Of a DNA stretch of 64,000 nucleotides, positions 15,359 through 25,778 are shown one piece after another. The stretch lies in contig DATGJP010000081.1 of assembly GCA_035295125.1 (NCBI GenBank), positions 10,827-74,826 of the forward strand, read 5' to 3'. Each line of letters begins with the position of its first letter. Position 1 is the first letter of the stretch. A program made the translations under genes and the position numbers. This DNA comes from JAICMB01 sp035295125 (GTDB taxonomy: Bacteria; Acidobacteriota; Terriglobia; Bryobacterales; Bryobacteraceae). The notes under the pieces were generated by a model. The model ran no database searches, was not told the origin of the DNA, and was given only the letters and a program-made list of their open reading frames with translations.

Positions 15359-18202
15359 ATGGGACAGTTGAGCGTCAATCTTAGTACTAGAATCAAGGAT
15401 TTAGAAGGAAGGACACCCAAGAAGGCCCTCCCTGTTGCCAGCCGCACTGGCGTTACTTTTCCCCGCTATTTTACTCACAAACTCGAATCCGGCCGCACCC
15501 CCTACGACGAGATAAAGTGGGAGCGCCGCACTGCCGCCATTGGAAACGATAAGGGCGCCGTCATCTTCGAACAGCCCGACGTCGAAGTCCCCGCCGACTG
15601 GTCGCAGACCGCCACCAATATCGTTGCCAGCAAGTACTTCCACGGAAAGATGGGCTCCCCCGAACGCGAGCGCAGCGTCGCCGAGCTGGTGCATCGCGTC
15701 GTAGATACGATCACGGATTGGGGCGCCGAAGGCCGCTATTTCCGAACCGAAGAAGACGCCGAGAATTTCCGGAATGAGCTCGCTCACCTGATGCTCACCC
15801 AGAAAGCCTGCTTCAATTCGCCGGTCTGGTTCAATGTCGGCGTGACGGAAGCGCGCGGTTACGGCTGGTATTACGACGAAGACACCGACACCATTCACAA
15901 GCTGCGGAAGGGTGCCTCCCGGCCGCAATGCTCCGCCTGCTTTATCAATTCGGTTGGCGACACGCTGGAATCGATTCTCGACCTCGCCAAGACCGAAGGC
16001 ATGCTCTTCAAATGGGGCTCCGGCACCGGGACCAATCTCTCCAGCCTTCGCGAGGAGAACGGCATCCTTTCGGGTGGCGGCCGGGCTTCCGGACCGCTCA
16101 GCTTCATGAAGGGTTTCGACGCCTTCGCCGGCGTGATCAAATCGGGCGGCAAAACCCGTCGCGCCGCAAAAATGGTGATCCTGAACGCGGAACACCCCGA
16201 CATTGAAGCATTCATCTGGTGCAAAGCCAAAGAAGAGAAGAAGGCCCACACGCTGATCGATGCCGGCTACGAGAACTCGCTCGACGGCGAAGCCTACAGC
16301 TCGATTTTCTTCCAGAATGCGAACAACTCGGTCCGTGCCACCGACGAGTTCATGCATGCCGCCGCGGAAGACCGCGATTGGTGGACTCGTTCCGTCCTCA
16401 ACGGACAGCCTGTTCGCCGTCTCAAAGCACGCGAGCTGCTCAAAATCATCGCCGAAGCCACCTGGCAGTGCGGCGACCCCGGCATGCAGTTCGACACCAC
16501 CGTTAACCGCTGGCACACGTCGAAGACCAGCGGCCGCATCAACGCGTCGAATCCGTGCTCGGAATACATGTTCCTCGACGATTCGGCCTGCAACCTGGCA
16601 TCGTTGAACCTGATGAAATTCGTCGGACCCGGCGGTGAGTTTGACGTCGAAGCTTTCCGGCACGCCTGCGACACCGTCACCCTGGCGCAGGAAATCATCG
16701 TCGACAGCGCCAGCTATCCGACTGAAAAAATCGCCCGCAATTCGCACGATTTCCGCCCGCTCGGCCTCGGCTTCGCCAACCTCGGCGCGCTGCTGATGTC
16801 GATGGGCATTCCCTATGATTCACCTGCGGGACGCGACTGGGCGGGAGCCATCAGCGCCGTCATGTGCGGTCAGGCCTACCTGACCAGTGCGCGAATTGCC
16901 GAAGCTGTTGGCCCGTGCCCTCGTTATCCCGAGAACGAAGAGTCATTCCTCGACGTCATCCTGATGCACGGCAAAGCGGTCAGCGCCGTCGAAAATCGGC
17001 GAGTCCCCGACGACCTCTACAATGCTGCAGTGAAGGTCTGGAACGATGCGTACACGCTTGGCGAGCGTGTCGGCTTCCGGAATTCCCAAACCACCGTGAT
17101 CGCCCCCACCGGGACGATCGGCTTCATGATGGATTGCGATACCACCGGCATTGAACCCGACCTCGCGCTCGTAAAGTACAAAAAGCTGGTCGGCGGCGGC
17201 GTCATCAAAATTGTCAACAACACCGTCCCGCAGGCTCTCATCAAGTTGGGTTACAGCCCCGAGCAGGTGGAGAAGATCGTTTCCCACATCGACGCCACCG
17301 GCACCATCGAAGGTGCGCCCGGCCTGAAAGACGAACACCTGCCCGTCTTCGATTGCAGCTTCCGCCCGCAGAACGGCAAGCGCTTTATCCATCACATGGG
17401 CCACATCCGCATGATGGCCGCCGTGCAGCCGTTCATTTCCGGCGCGATTTCGAAGACCATCAACATGCCCGAGGAGTCCACGGTCGAGGAGATCGCGGAG
17501 GCATACATGGAGAGCTGGCGCCTGGGCCTGAAGGCGGTGGCAATTTACCGCGATGGCTCCAAACGCACGCAGCCGTTGAGCTCCGGCACCGGCAAAGGCG
17601 AAAAGAAGAGCGTGGTCTCGCAAGGCGCAGCCCCGGCCCCCGTCGTGACGGAGAAAGTGGTGTTCCGCCCGATCCGCCGGAAGCTGCCCGACGAGCGGCG
17701 TTCCATCACGCACAAGTTCTCCATCGGCGGCCACGAAGGCTACATCACTGTGGGCCTCTACGAGGACGGAAACCCCGGCGAAGTGTTTATCACCATGGCC
17801 AAGGAAGGTTCGACCATCAGCGGCCTGATGGACGCTTTTGCCACCTCGATCAGCTTTGCGCTGCAGTACGGCGTACCGCTGAAATTCCTGGTCGACAAGT
17901 TCAGCCACGTGCGTTTCGAACCGAGCGGCTGGACTGGGAATCAGCAAATCCCGTACGCCAAGTCGATCATGGATTACATCTTCCGCTGGATGGGCGCGAA
18001 GTTTCTCGGCCCCGAGTACGCCACCACGGAAGCCGGTGACGCCCGCATCCTGAAGCCGACTGAACCGGTGCCCCAGCAGGAGCTGCCCTTCGGCCCGGTG
18101 GTCGCCGATGCGCCGCTGTGCTCCGAATGCGGCGGCCTGATGACCCGCAATGGCAGTTGCTACAAGTGCGAGAACTGTGGCGGCACGAGCGGCTGCTCGT
18201 AA
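15359..18202 (+). CDS. nrdJ: Adenosylcobalamin-dependent (class II) ribonucleotide reductase
   Basis: About 947 residues. It reduces ribonucleotides to deoxyribonucleotides with a B12-generated thiyl radical, with or without oxygen. ATG 15,359 follows AGAGGAGAG and is preferred over the in-frame ATG at 15,281. Family blocks include 'ACFINSVGDTLESILDLAKTEGML', the GSGTGTN loop, the active-site NPCSE motif with 'DDSACNLASLNL', 'APTGTIGFMMDCDTTGIEP' and a C-terminal zinc-ribbon-like tail CSECGG...CYKCENCG with a terminal redox Cys, as in the long bacterial class II enzymes. Candidate NrdR boxes precede it and a strong terminator follows. No cobalamin riboswitch is visible upstream. Confidence 0.97.
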   Translation: MGQLSVNLSTRIKDLEGRTPKKALPVASRTGVTFPRYFTHKLESGRTPYDEIKWERRTAAIGNDKGAVIFEQPDVEVPADWSQTATNIVASKYFHGKMGSPERERSVAELVHRVVDTITDWGAEGRYFRTEEDAENFRNELAHLMLTQKACFNSPVWFNVGVTEARGYGWYYDEDTDTIHKLRKGASRPQCSACFINSVGDTLESILDLAKTEGMLFKWGSGTGTNLSSLREENGILSGGGRASGPLSFMKGFDAFAGVIKSGGKTRRAAKMVILNAEHPDIEAFIWCKAKEEKKAHTLIDAGYENSLDGEAYSSIFFQNANNSVRATDEFMHAAAEDRDWWTRSVLNGQPVRRLKARELLKIIAEATWQCGDPGMQFDTTVNRWHTSKTSGRINASNPCSEYMFLDDSACNLASLNLMKFVGPGGEFDVEAFRHACDTVTLAQEIIVDSASYPTEKIARNSHDFRPLGLGFANLGALLMSMGIPYDSPAGRDWAGAISAVMCGQAYLTSARIAEAVGPCPRYPENEESFLDVILMHGKAVSAVENRRVPDDLYNAAVKVWNDAYTLGERVGFRNSQTTVIAPTGTIGFMMDCDTTGIEPDLALVKYKKLVGGGVIKIVNNTVPQALIKLGYSPEQVEKIVSHIDATGTIEGAPGLKDEHLPVFDCSFRPQNGKRFIHHMGHIRMMAAVQPFISGAISKTINMPEESTVEEIAEAYMESWRLGLKAVAIYRDGSKRTQPLSSGTGKGEKKSVVSQGAAPAPVVTEKVVFRPIRRKLPDERRSITHKFSIGGHEGYITVGLYEDGNPGEVFITMAKEGSTISGLMDAFATSISFALQYGVPLKFLVDKFSHVRFEPSGWTGNQQIPYAKSIMDYIFRWMGAKFLGPEYATTEAGDARILKPTEPVPQQELPFGPVVADAPLCSECGGLMTRNGSCYKCENCGGTSGCS

Positions 18203-18245
18203 GATTTCCCAAAAGCAGAAAGACGCTAAGCCAGAAGCACAGCCT

Positions 18246-18275
18246 CGGGCGATCCGCGTGGGTCGCCCGTTTTTT
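18246..18275 (+). terminator. Intrinsic terminator of nrdJ
   Basis: Stem CGGGCGA (18,246-18,252) pairs with TCGCCCG (18,263-18,269), extended by two inner pairs, and is followed directly by six T residues. This is a classical factor-independent terminator 44 bases after the nrdJ stop codon. Confidence 0.85.
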
Positions 18276-18352
18276 CCAGTGCCTCGCTCTTCCGTTATTG
18301 TTACGATGAGGCTGAGGAACCATTCGACGCCCGTGCCATCGACTTCGCGTTC

Positions 18353-18580
18353 ATGACCATCACTGCAAAATACGAGAACGGTGTCTTCAAACCTCTTGAA
18401 GATGTGGACATCCTGGACGGTACGCTAGTCGAAATTCGCGGGCCCTCCTGGACGGAGCGCTTGAAGTCTAAGTCGCGGCCCGTCGCCGATTTTGCCTTCT
18501 ACGGCATGTGGAAGGATCGCACGGATATCGGCGATAGCGTGGAATACATCAACCAGCTTCGTCGGGATCTTCGTGGCTAG
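18353..18580 (+). CDS. DUF104 (AF2212-like) antitoxin of a VapBC-type pair
   Basis: 75 residues. The N-terminus 'ITAKYENGVFKPLEDVDILDGTLVEI' is the hallmark of the DUF104/AF2212-like antitoxin family, which pairs with PIN-domain RNases. It is intact and of normal length. The C-terminal half ('YINQLRRDLRG') should bind the toxin. The next gene is a PIN-domain toxin remnant that has lost its middle, so this antitoxin is probably an orphan on its way out, or is kept to neutralise a related toxin elsewhere. Confidence 0.82.
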   Translation: MTITAKYENGVFKPLEDVDILDGTLVEIRGPSWTERLKSKSRPVADFAFYGMWKDRTDIGDSVEYINQLRRDLRG

Positions 18581-18895
18581 AACCTTCCTCCCAACATGCC
18601 TACCTGGTCGACAGCGATATCTTAATTGATATTTCGCGCGGCAAGCGCGAGGCTCGCGTCTATGTCGATGCGTTGTCCGAAGGATGGGCCATCTCACAGA
18701 CTTCGGCGCTGGAATTGATCGTGGGTGCGCGCGACAAGAATGATCTCATGCATATTGATGCGTTTCTGGCAGGCTTTCCGATTGTTCCCCTTCATTGCGG
18801 CGACCGCGATTGAAGAAGAGCTTATTCTTGTAACACGAAACCACCGCCATTTTTCGCACATTGAGGGTCTGAGATTGGAGTCCCCTACCTACTAA
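18574..18895 (+). pseudogene. PIN-domain (VapC) toxin, internally deleted and frameshifted
   Basis: The first reading frame gives 'YLVDSDILIDISRGKREARVY', 'SALELIVGARDKNDL' and 'FLAGFPIVPL', i.e. the N-terminal PIN half with the first catalytic Asp and the Glu. It then runs into a stop at 18,811. From 18,794 a second frame, shifted by one base, gives 'IAATAIEEELILVTRNHRHFSHIEGL' up to a stop at 18,893-18,895, which is the C-terminal PIN end. The segment between 'FPIVPL' and 'IAATA', normally about 40-50 residues with the PDALI catalytic Asp, is missing. No ATG, GTG or TTG start is present in the first frame near the antitoxin end. A dead toxin next to a live antitoxin is the simplest reading. 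Confidence 0.82.
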
Positions 18896-19006
18896 GACAA
18901 GCTTTGAAGCTCTCAAGAACTAACCCGGTCTGGAGCTAAACCCCGAAACACGCCCCCCGAACCAGCGCCTAAATAACACACTGTTACAATGCCCATGGGA
19001 GCACTC

Positions 19007-19672
19007 ATGCGGTACATCGCGCTCATCACCATTCTGCCGGCGCTCTGGGCGTCTGCTGACAAGAAATTGCCGATCGAACACGATTCGAACGAACTCGTCG
19101 AGGTCTCGGCAACCCTGCTCGACAAGGAGCAGATTGTCAAAGAACTCGGCAACGATCTCGGCGGCTATTACTGGGTCGTCCGCGTTAAGGTTCGGCCTCT
19201 TACCGAGAAACCGGTCCGCATCGATTACGACGATTTCTTCATCCTCAACACCAACGATGGGCAGCGCCCCGCGGCTTCAGCTCCTAGTGAAATTGCCGGT
19301 TCGGCCACGTTGACGGTTACACAACAAGGCGTGCGAAAAGGCGGCACCTTCGGCTCGCCCAGTGGTCCGATTTGGGGCGGCGGTCCCGGGAGCACGGGCG
19401 CCCCGCAACGTCTGCCCGGTAGCGGCGGCTCCGCGGGCAGTAACGGCGACGTAACGGTACCCGAGAACAGCGTCAAGGAAGAGGTCAACAACAAAGAGAA
19501 CCCTCTGCTGCAGGTTCTGAAGGAAAAGACGCTTCCAACCAAGGAGACCGACGACACTGTGAGCGGCCTGCTGTTCTTCCTGCTCGATGGCAAAATCAAA
19601 ATCAAGGATTTGGAACTGCATTACAAATCACCCGCCGGACGGCTTGCAATGAGGTTTAACGTAGGCAAATGA
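19007..19672 (+). CDS. Hypothetical secreted acidobacterial protein
   Basis: About 221 residues. A signal peptide (MRYIALITILPALWASA) is followed by a beta-rich N-terminal domain ('YYWVVRVKVRPLTEKPVRIDYDDFFILNTNDGQR'), a Gly/Pro/Ser-rich linker of about 50 residues ('GGTFGSPSGPIWGGGPGSTG') and a short C-terminal domain. ATG 19,007 is chosen because GGGAG stands six bases before it; two earlier in-frame ATGs (18,989 and 18,995) would spoil the signal peptide. The stop overlaps the next start as ATGA, so translation with the D-threonine aldolase-like gene is probably coupled. Function unknown. Confidence 0.78.
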   Translation: MRYIALITILPALWASADKKLPIEHDSNELVEVSATLLDKEQIVKELGNDLGGYYWVVRVKVRPLTEKPVRIDYDDFFILNTNDGQRPAASAPSEIAGSATLTVTQQGVRKGGTFGSPSGPIWGGGPGSTGAPQRLPGSGGSAGSNGDVTVPENSVKEEVNNKENPLLQVLKEKTLPTKETDDTVSGLLFFLLDGKIKIKDLELHYKSPAGRLAMRFNVGK

Positions 19673-20796
19673 ACGCCGCCGCAACTCCTGGGCAATTGTC
19701 CCCCGCCAGCGTGACGGACCTGGACACTCCCGCGCTCGTCATCGACCTGGATATCATGGAGCGCAACCTGCGCCGCATGGCGGCGTATGCGAGCCAGCAC
19801 GGTTTGCGCCTGCGCCCGCACACCAAGACGCACAAGATTCCAGCCTTATCGCGCAAGCAGATCGATCTGGGAGCGGCTGGGCTGACGGTTGCCAAAGTTG
19901 GCGAAGCGGAAGTCATGGCGATCGCCAAACCGCCAAACTTCCTCGTTGCTTATCCCGTAATCGGACGGCGCAAGCTGGAGCGCCTGATGACGGTGGCTCG
20001 CGACGTTCCCACCACGGTATCGCTCGACAGCATGTTCGTGGCGCAGCAGCTTTCAGATGCGGCCCGCGAAGGCGGGGTTGAGATCGGCGTTCTCGCTGAA
20101 GTGGATGTGGGCTTAGGCCGCGTCGGTGTGTCTCCCGCCGAAATCGTCCAACTGGCGAAGGATATTTCGCGGCTGCCCGCGCTCCGGCTCGACGGAATTG
20201 CGTTCTACCCCGGCCATATCAAATCCCTCGGTGAAGATGGACTGAAAGCGATTGAGACGCTTTCCGAGCTTCTGGGCCGCATCGTCGCCGATCTTAAGGA
20301 GGCCGGGCTGACCCCGCGCATCGTGAGCGGCGGATCGACGCCGACCATGTGGCATTCGCACAAGATCGAGGAACTGAACGAGATTCGTCCAGGCACCTAT
20401 CTGTTTAATGACCGCAACACCATCTTGAGCGGCGCCTGCTCGCTGCAGGATTGCGCCGCGTACATTCTCGCTACCGTGGTATCCACCGCGAAACAGGGGC
20501 AGATGATCATCGATGGCGGATCGAAGACGTTCTCTTCCGATCGCGCTTCCAATCCCTCGGACGCCGGCTTTGGGCACCTCATCGAAGCGCCGCAGGCCGT
20601 GTTTACGAAGATGAACGAAGAGCACGGGTACGTCGACATTCGGACGGTGGACCGCGGCTTCAAGGTCGGCGACCGTGTACGCATGATTCCGAACCACATC
20701 TGTGTAGCGATGAACCTCCACGAGCGTGTTTACGGCATGCGCGGGGGTGTTGTGGAGCAGATCTGGACCGTGGATGCCCGCGGCAAACTGCAGTGA
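19669..20796 (+). CDS. D-threonine aldolase / D-serine dehydratase-like PLP enzyme (alanine racemase N-terminal fold)
   Basis: A 375-residue fold-type III PLP enzyme. 'DTPALVIDLDIMERNLRRM' opens the TIM barrel. 'RPHTKTHK' (50-56) carries the Schiff-base lysine (K53), 'SGGSTPTMW' binds the cofactor phosphate, and the C-terminal 'PNHIC' pair of His and Cys is the divalent metal site that distinguishes D-threonine aldolases and DSD-type D-serine dehydratases from alanine racemase. The likely reaction is cleavage of D-threonine or related D-3-hydroxy amino acids to glycine and an aldehyde, or deamination of D-serine; the sequence does not decide. It overlaps the upstream secreted-protein gene by four bases (ATGA). 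Confidence 0.9.
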   Translation: MNAAATPGQLSPASVTDLDTPALVIDLDIMERNLRRMAAYASQHGLRLRPHTKTHKIPALSRKQIDLGAAGLTVAKVGEAEVMAIAKPPNFLVAYPVIGRRKLERLMTVARDVPTTVSLDSMFVAQQLSDAAREGGVEIGVLAEVDVGLGRVGVSPAEIVQLAKDISRLPALRLDGIAFYPGHIKSLGEDGLKAIETLSELLGRIVADLKEAGLTPRIVSGGSTPTMWHSHKIEELNEIRPGTYLFNDRNTILSGACSLQDCAAYILATVVSTAKQGQMIIDGGSKTFSSDRASNPSDAGFGHLIEAPQAVFTKMNEEHGYVDIRTVDRGFKVGDRVRMIPNHICVAMNLHERVYGMRGGVVEQIWTVDARGKLQ

Positions 20797-20857
20797 ACCG
20801 CGGCCATCGGCCCTATGTTAAGATCGCGTTTAAACTTCACTTCAGGAGTATTTCACC

Positions 20858-22954
<2,097 letters not shown>

Positions 22955-22980
22955 CCGGCCTTCAGCGTGCCTATGCTGCC

Positions 22981-23012
22981 TGGTGGCGCAGGCGGTTTCG
23001 CCTGCGCGTTCC
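22981..23012. repeat. Dispersed AGGCGGTTTCGCCT hairpin repeat
   Basis: A perfect 9-bp stem GCGCAGGCG/CGCCTGCGC (22,986-22,994 and 22,999-23,007) with a GTTT loop sits between two convergent genes. It is the cleanest copy of the family also found at 15,131, 32,511 and, degenerate, at 11,437. Confidence 0.7.
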
Positions 23013-23041
23013 CAGTTCGCGGGACCGTCTGTCGAATAGGC

Positions 23042-23887
23042 CTAAATCTCGCGTTGTCGTGCAATAACCTCAAAATTGCTGCTAAAGTTCCGCAAAAGCG
23101 GTGTCTTTACCAGGATATCGTCAACCCGCCGCGCCGCCCTGTATCCGCCCCGCCACCCGGGAAACAACCCCGCCACCGGCGTCGACCCGAAATCATACAT
23201 ATCGTATTCCGCCTGGTAGCCCGCCTCCAGAAAGCACCGCGCGGTGCTGGCCGCGTCAAGTTGGCGTTCTCCCGGCGACTGATACCGCCTCACAATCCAG
23301 GGAATCAGCACCGAGCCGATAGCGCCTGACAACCGCAGTCGGCTGGGGTCGAGCGAATAGAAGACGCCGCCGGGCGCCAGTAGCTTCGCCACCCGGCCTG
23401 GCAAAGCCGCCAACTCCGGATCAGGCAGGTGGTGCAGGAAGAAAATCGCAAGCACCACTTCGAACCGGGTCTCCTGCACATCTTCAAGATGGCCCTGGAT
23501 GAACTCCACATTCCGGACATTCAGCCGTTCGGCGTCCTGGCGGGCCTGCTGAATCGCATTGTGCGCGATGTCGATGCCGGTCACATGCCGGACGTGCGGA
23601 GCGAGAAGCAGTTCCGTGTCACCGATGCCGCACCCGATGCTCAATACCCGCGATCGAGGCGACGCGCCGGTCTTGTCGAGAATGCGCGACACTAAGTGCG
23701 CCCGAAATGCCCTTACGGCCGGCCGCGCGAAGATCGCTTGCGCCGACCCGGAGTAGAGCCGCTCGTGATACTCGCATTCAGCGGCAAGCGCTCGTTGTTG
23801 GGGACTCAACCAATCATGGTATCGTACCGACCCCGATCCATCACTACACCAAGTTTGTTTGACACAACCTAGGTTACTCACTGGCAC
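23042..23887 (-). CDS. SAM-dependent class I methyltransferase
   Basis: 281 residues. The central Rossmann domain shows motif I 'VLSIGCGIGDTELLL', motif II 'VTGIDIAHNAIQQARQDAERLNVRNVEFIQGHLEDV' and post-motif 'ILFFLHHLPD'-like text (here 'AIFFLHHLPDPELAALPGRVAKLLAPGGVFYSLDPSRL'). It is thus a methyltransferase of the Methyltransf_11/25 type acting on a small molecule or lipid. The C-terminal 80 residues with 'FPGWRGGYRAARRVDDILV' are family-specific and of unknown role. The gene stands alone and is divergent from the TIGR03118 gene. The substrate cannot be inferred. Confidence 0.88.
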   Translation of the reverse strand: MPVSNLGCVKQTWCSDGSGSVRYHDWLSPQQRALAAECEYHERLYSGSAQAIFARPAVRAFRAHLVSRILDKTGASPRSRVLSIGCGIGDTELLLAPHVRHVTGIDIAHNAIQQARQDAERLNVRNVEFIQGHLEDVQETRFEVVLAIFFLHHLPDPELAALPGRVAKLLAPGGVFYSLDPSRLRLSGAIGSVLIPWIVRRYQSPGERQLDAASTARCFLEAGYQAEYDMYDFGSTPVAGLFPGWRGGYRAARRVDDILVKTPLLRNFSSNFEVIARQREI

Positions 23888-24007
23888 ACTGAGTTAGGGA
23901 AAGAATAACATCGCCCAAACCTTATCGCAGGTGTTTATCTTTTGAGCGCCGGTGATCGGTTCTCGCTTTGACCCAGTTAGGACTCAAAAGCCAAGGAGGA
24001 ATCTATC

Positions 24008-25081
24008 GTGAAGGATAAGTTTGTGATCAAAGGGGCTCTTTGTGCGTTAGCTATATCAGCAGCTTTCGCCGCCACCCCAACGAATTTTGTGCAGCATAAT
24101 CTGGTCGCCGACACTTCAGGGGTCGCCGATAAGACGGATCCGAATCTTGTTGGTGGGTGGGGAATGTCGAGTTCCCCGACTAGCCCCCTTTGGGTTTCGA
24201 ATGTGGCGGGAGGAACCGCCACGGTGTATCAGAGCGACGGTACCGTAGTGGCACTCGTCGTCACCATACCACCGTCCGCGAACGGCCAGGCTAAGCAGGG
24301 CACGCCAACAGGGCAGGTCTGGAATGGCGCGGGCGCCGGTACGTTTGCTGTGAACGGCACAGCCGCATCGTTTATCTTTTGTACAATTGACGGAACCATC
24401 GCTGCCTGGAATAACGGCGCCGGATCGAGCGCGGTAACCATGGTGGACAATGGCGGTAAGGCAGCCTACCTGGGTTTGGGAATCGGTACCAGCGCGGCAG
24501 GCCCCACGCTGTACGCGGCGAATTTTCTGACCGGTAATATCGATACCTTCGATCAGAACTTCCAGCCGATCACGGTTGCGGGCGGCTTTTGGGATCCGGA
24601 TCGGGATAGCGATTTGCTACCCACGAATATTCAGCGTTTCGGCCGCCGTATGTACGTTACCTATGGCTACTCCAACGGCCAAGGCGGCTTTGCGACAGGA
24701 CCGTCGACGGGCATGATCGAAGTGTTCGACGTCAACGGCAATCTTCTGCAGAGGCTCGTGCCGGAAAACGATACCCTCAACGTACCATGGGGCATGGCGG
24801 TCACGGGCGCGAATTTTGGGCAATTCAGTTACGCTCTGATCGTTGCCAACTTCGGGGATGGAACCATTGCGGCGTTCGACCTGAACAGCGGCAACTATCT
24901 TGGCAAGATGCAGGATGGTCAGGGGAACAATATCGCCATCGACGGCCTCTGGGGCCTGATTTGGGGCAACGGCGGCAGCGGTGGCGCGGCCAACACGTTG
25001 TACTTCGCGGCTGCACCGTCCGGCGGAGCACACGGGCTCCTCGGTTCGCTTGTTCCTGCAGCGGACTCCCGCACACCGTAG
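24008..25081 (+). CDS. TIGR03118 family secreted protein
   Basis: 357 residues. It starts at GTG 24,008, placed behind a near-perfect AAGGAGG site. A signal peptide ('FVIKGALCALAISAAFA') is followed by the TIGR03118 domain: 'NFVQHNLVADTSGVADKTDPNLVGGWGMSSSPTSPLWVSNV', 'GTASFIFCTIDGTIAAWN' and the 'WGMAVTGANFGQFSYALIVANFGDGTIAAFD' block. The family is a probable beta-propeller of unknown function, often followed by a PEP-CTERM anchor; here there is no sorting signal and the protein ends 'PAADSRTP'. The strong ribosome site suggests high expression. Confidence 0.9.
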   Translation: MKDKFVIKGALCALAISAAFAATPTNFVQHNLVADTSGVADKTDPNLVGGWGMSSSPTSPLWVSNVAGGTATVYQSDGTVVALVVTIPPSANGQAKQGTPTGQVWNGAGAGTFAVNGTAASFIFCTIDGTIAAWNNGAGSSAVTMVDNGGKAAYLGLGIGTSAAGPTLYAANFLTGNIDTFDQNFQPITVAGGFWDPDRDSDLLPTNIQRFGRRMYVTYGYSNGQGGFATGPSTGMIEVFDVNGNLLQRLVPENDTLNVPWGMAVTGANFGQFSYALIVANFGDGTIAAFDLNSGNYLGKMQDGQGNNIAIDGLWGLIWGNGGSGGAANTLYFAAAPSGGAHGLLGSLVPAADSRTP

Positions 25082-25084
25082 AAA

Positions 25085-25768
25085 TCAGATCGGCCTTGGG
25101 AAGCGTGGCGTCGACGCTTGCGCTTCCCAGGGGTGTTTTGTCCAGATGTAACCCCGGCAGGTGCGGCAGAACAGGTTTGCGCTAGGCCCGTCGCGCTGGT
25201 CCGCAACTTCGACATAGATTATCTCCGGTCCCATTCCCACTTTCGACGCCAAAACTTTCTCCTCAATCAGGCAATCGGCTTCAATGATATTTGAATTCTC
25301 GGGGTTCACGAGAAAAGTCTGGATCCCGCCGGCTCGCATGGCAACCTCGATCGGCCGCAGATGGGGACAAGTCACGTAAATGGCAGGGTTACGGTAATAC
25401 GCGATCTGTTCCTCAGAGAAGATCCTTCCTTTTTCGGCCAACGGGATCAGGCGATACAAACCCGGATCGGATCGTAGTCTTGCCAGGCAGCGTTCTCTTC
25501 GCTGGCGATAAGCCTGTTGCGCAGCCTCCCGGCGCTTGCGTTCCGCCGGTGAAATGATCCGCGAACGATGTGCGATGCGCAGGGGAATTCCCGTGGCGCG
25601 AGCGAATACGTAGACTCCACCCAGGATCCAAACCAGCATGATGAGACCCAGCGCCGCTTCGTCCCAGGGGCCCTGTATGTCGAGTATCACCAGCCAGAGA
25701 TAGCCCAGCCCGATGCATCCGGCGAACAGCACGGCGGCCGTCGCCACTGCGAGAAGGTAACGAGTCAT
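25085..25768 (-). CDS. Hypothetical membrane-anchored protein
   Basis: 227 residues. Two N-terminal membrane helices (about residues 4-30 and 38-57) are followed by a basic stretch 'SPAERKRREAAQQAYRQRRERCLARLRSDPG' and a soluble C-terminal domain with Cys pairs ('YVTCPHLRPIE' and 'FCRTCRGYIW') that could form a zinc or redox site. Not recognised. It starts 10 bases after the MFS transporter stop on the same strand, so the two are probably cotranscribed. Confidence 0.75.
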   Translation of the reverse strand: MTRYLLAVATAAVLFAGCIGLGYLWLVILDIQGPWDEAALGLIMLVWILGGVYVFARATGIPLRIAHRSRIISPAERKRREAAQQAYRQRRERCLARLRSDPGLYRLIPLAEKGRIFSEEQIAYYRNPAIYVTCPHLRPIEVAMRAGGIQTFLVNPENSNIIEADCLIEEKVLASKVGMGPEIIYVEVADQRDGPSANLFCRTCRGYIWTKHPWEAQASTPRFPRPI

Positions 25769-25778
25769 GCGTAAGAAA

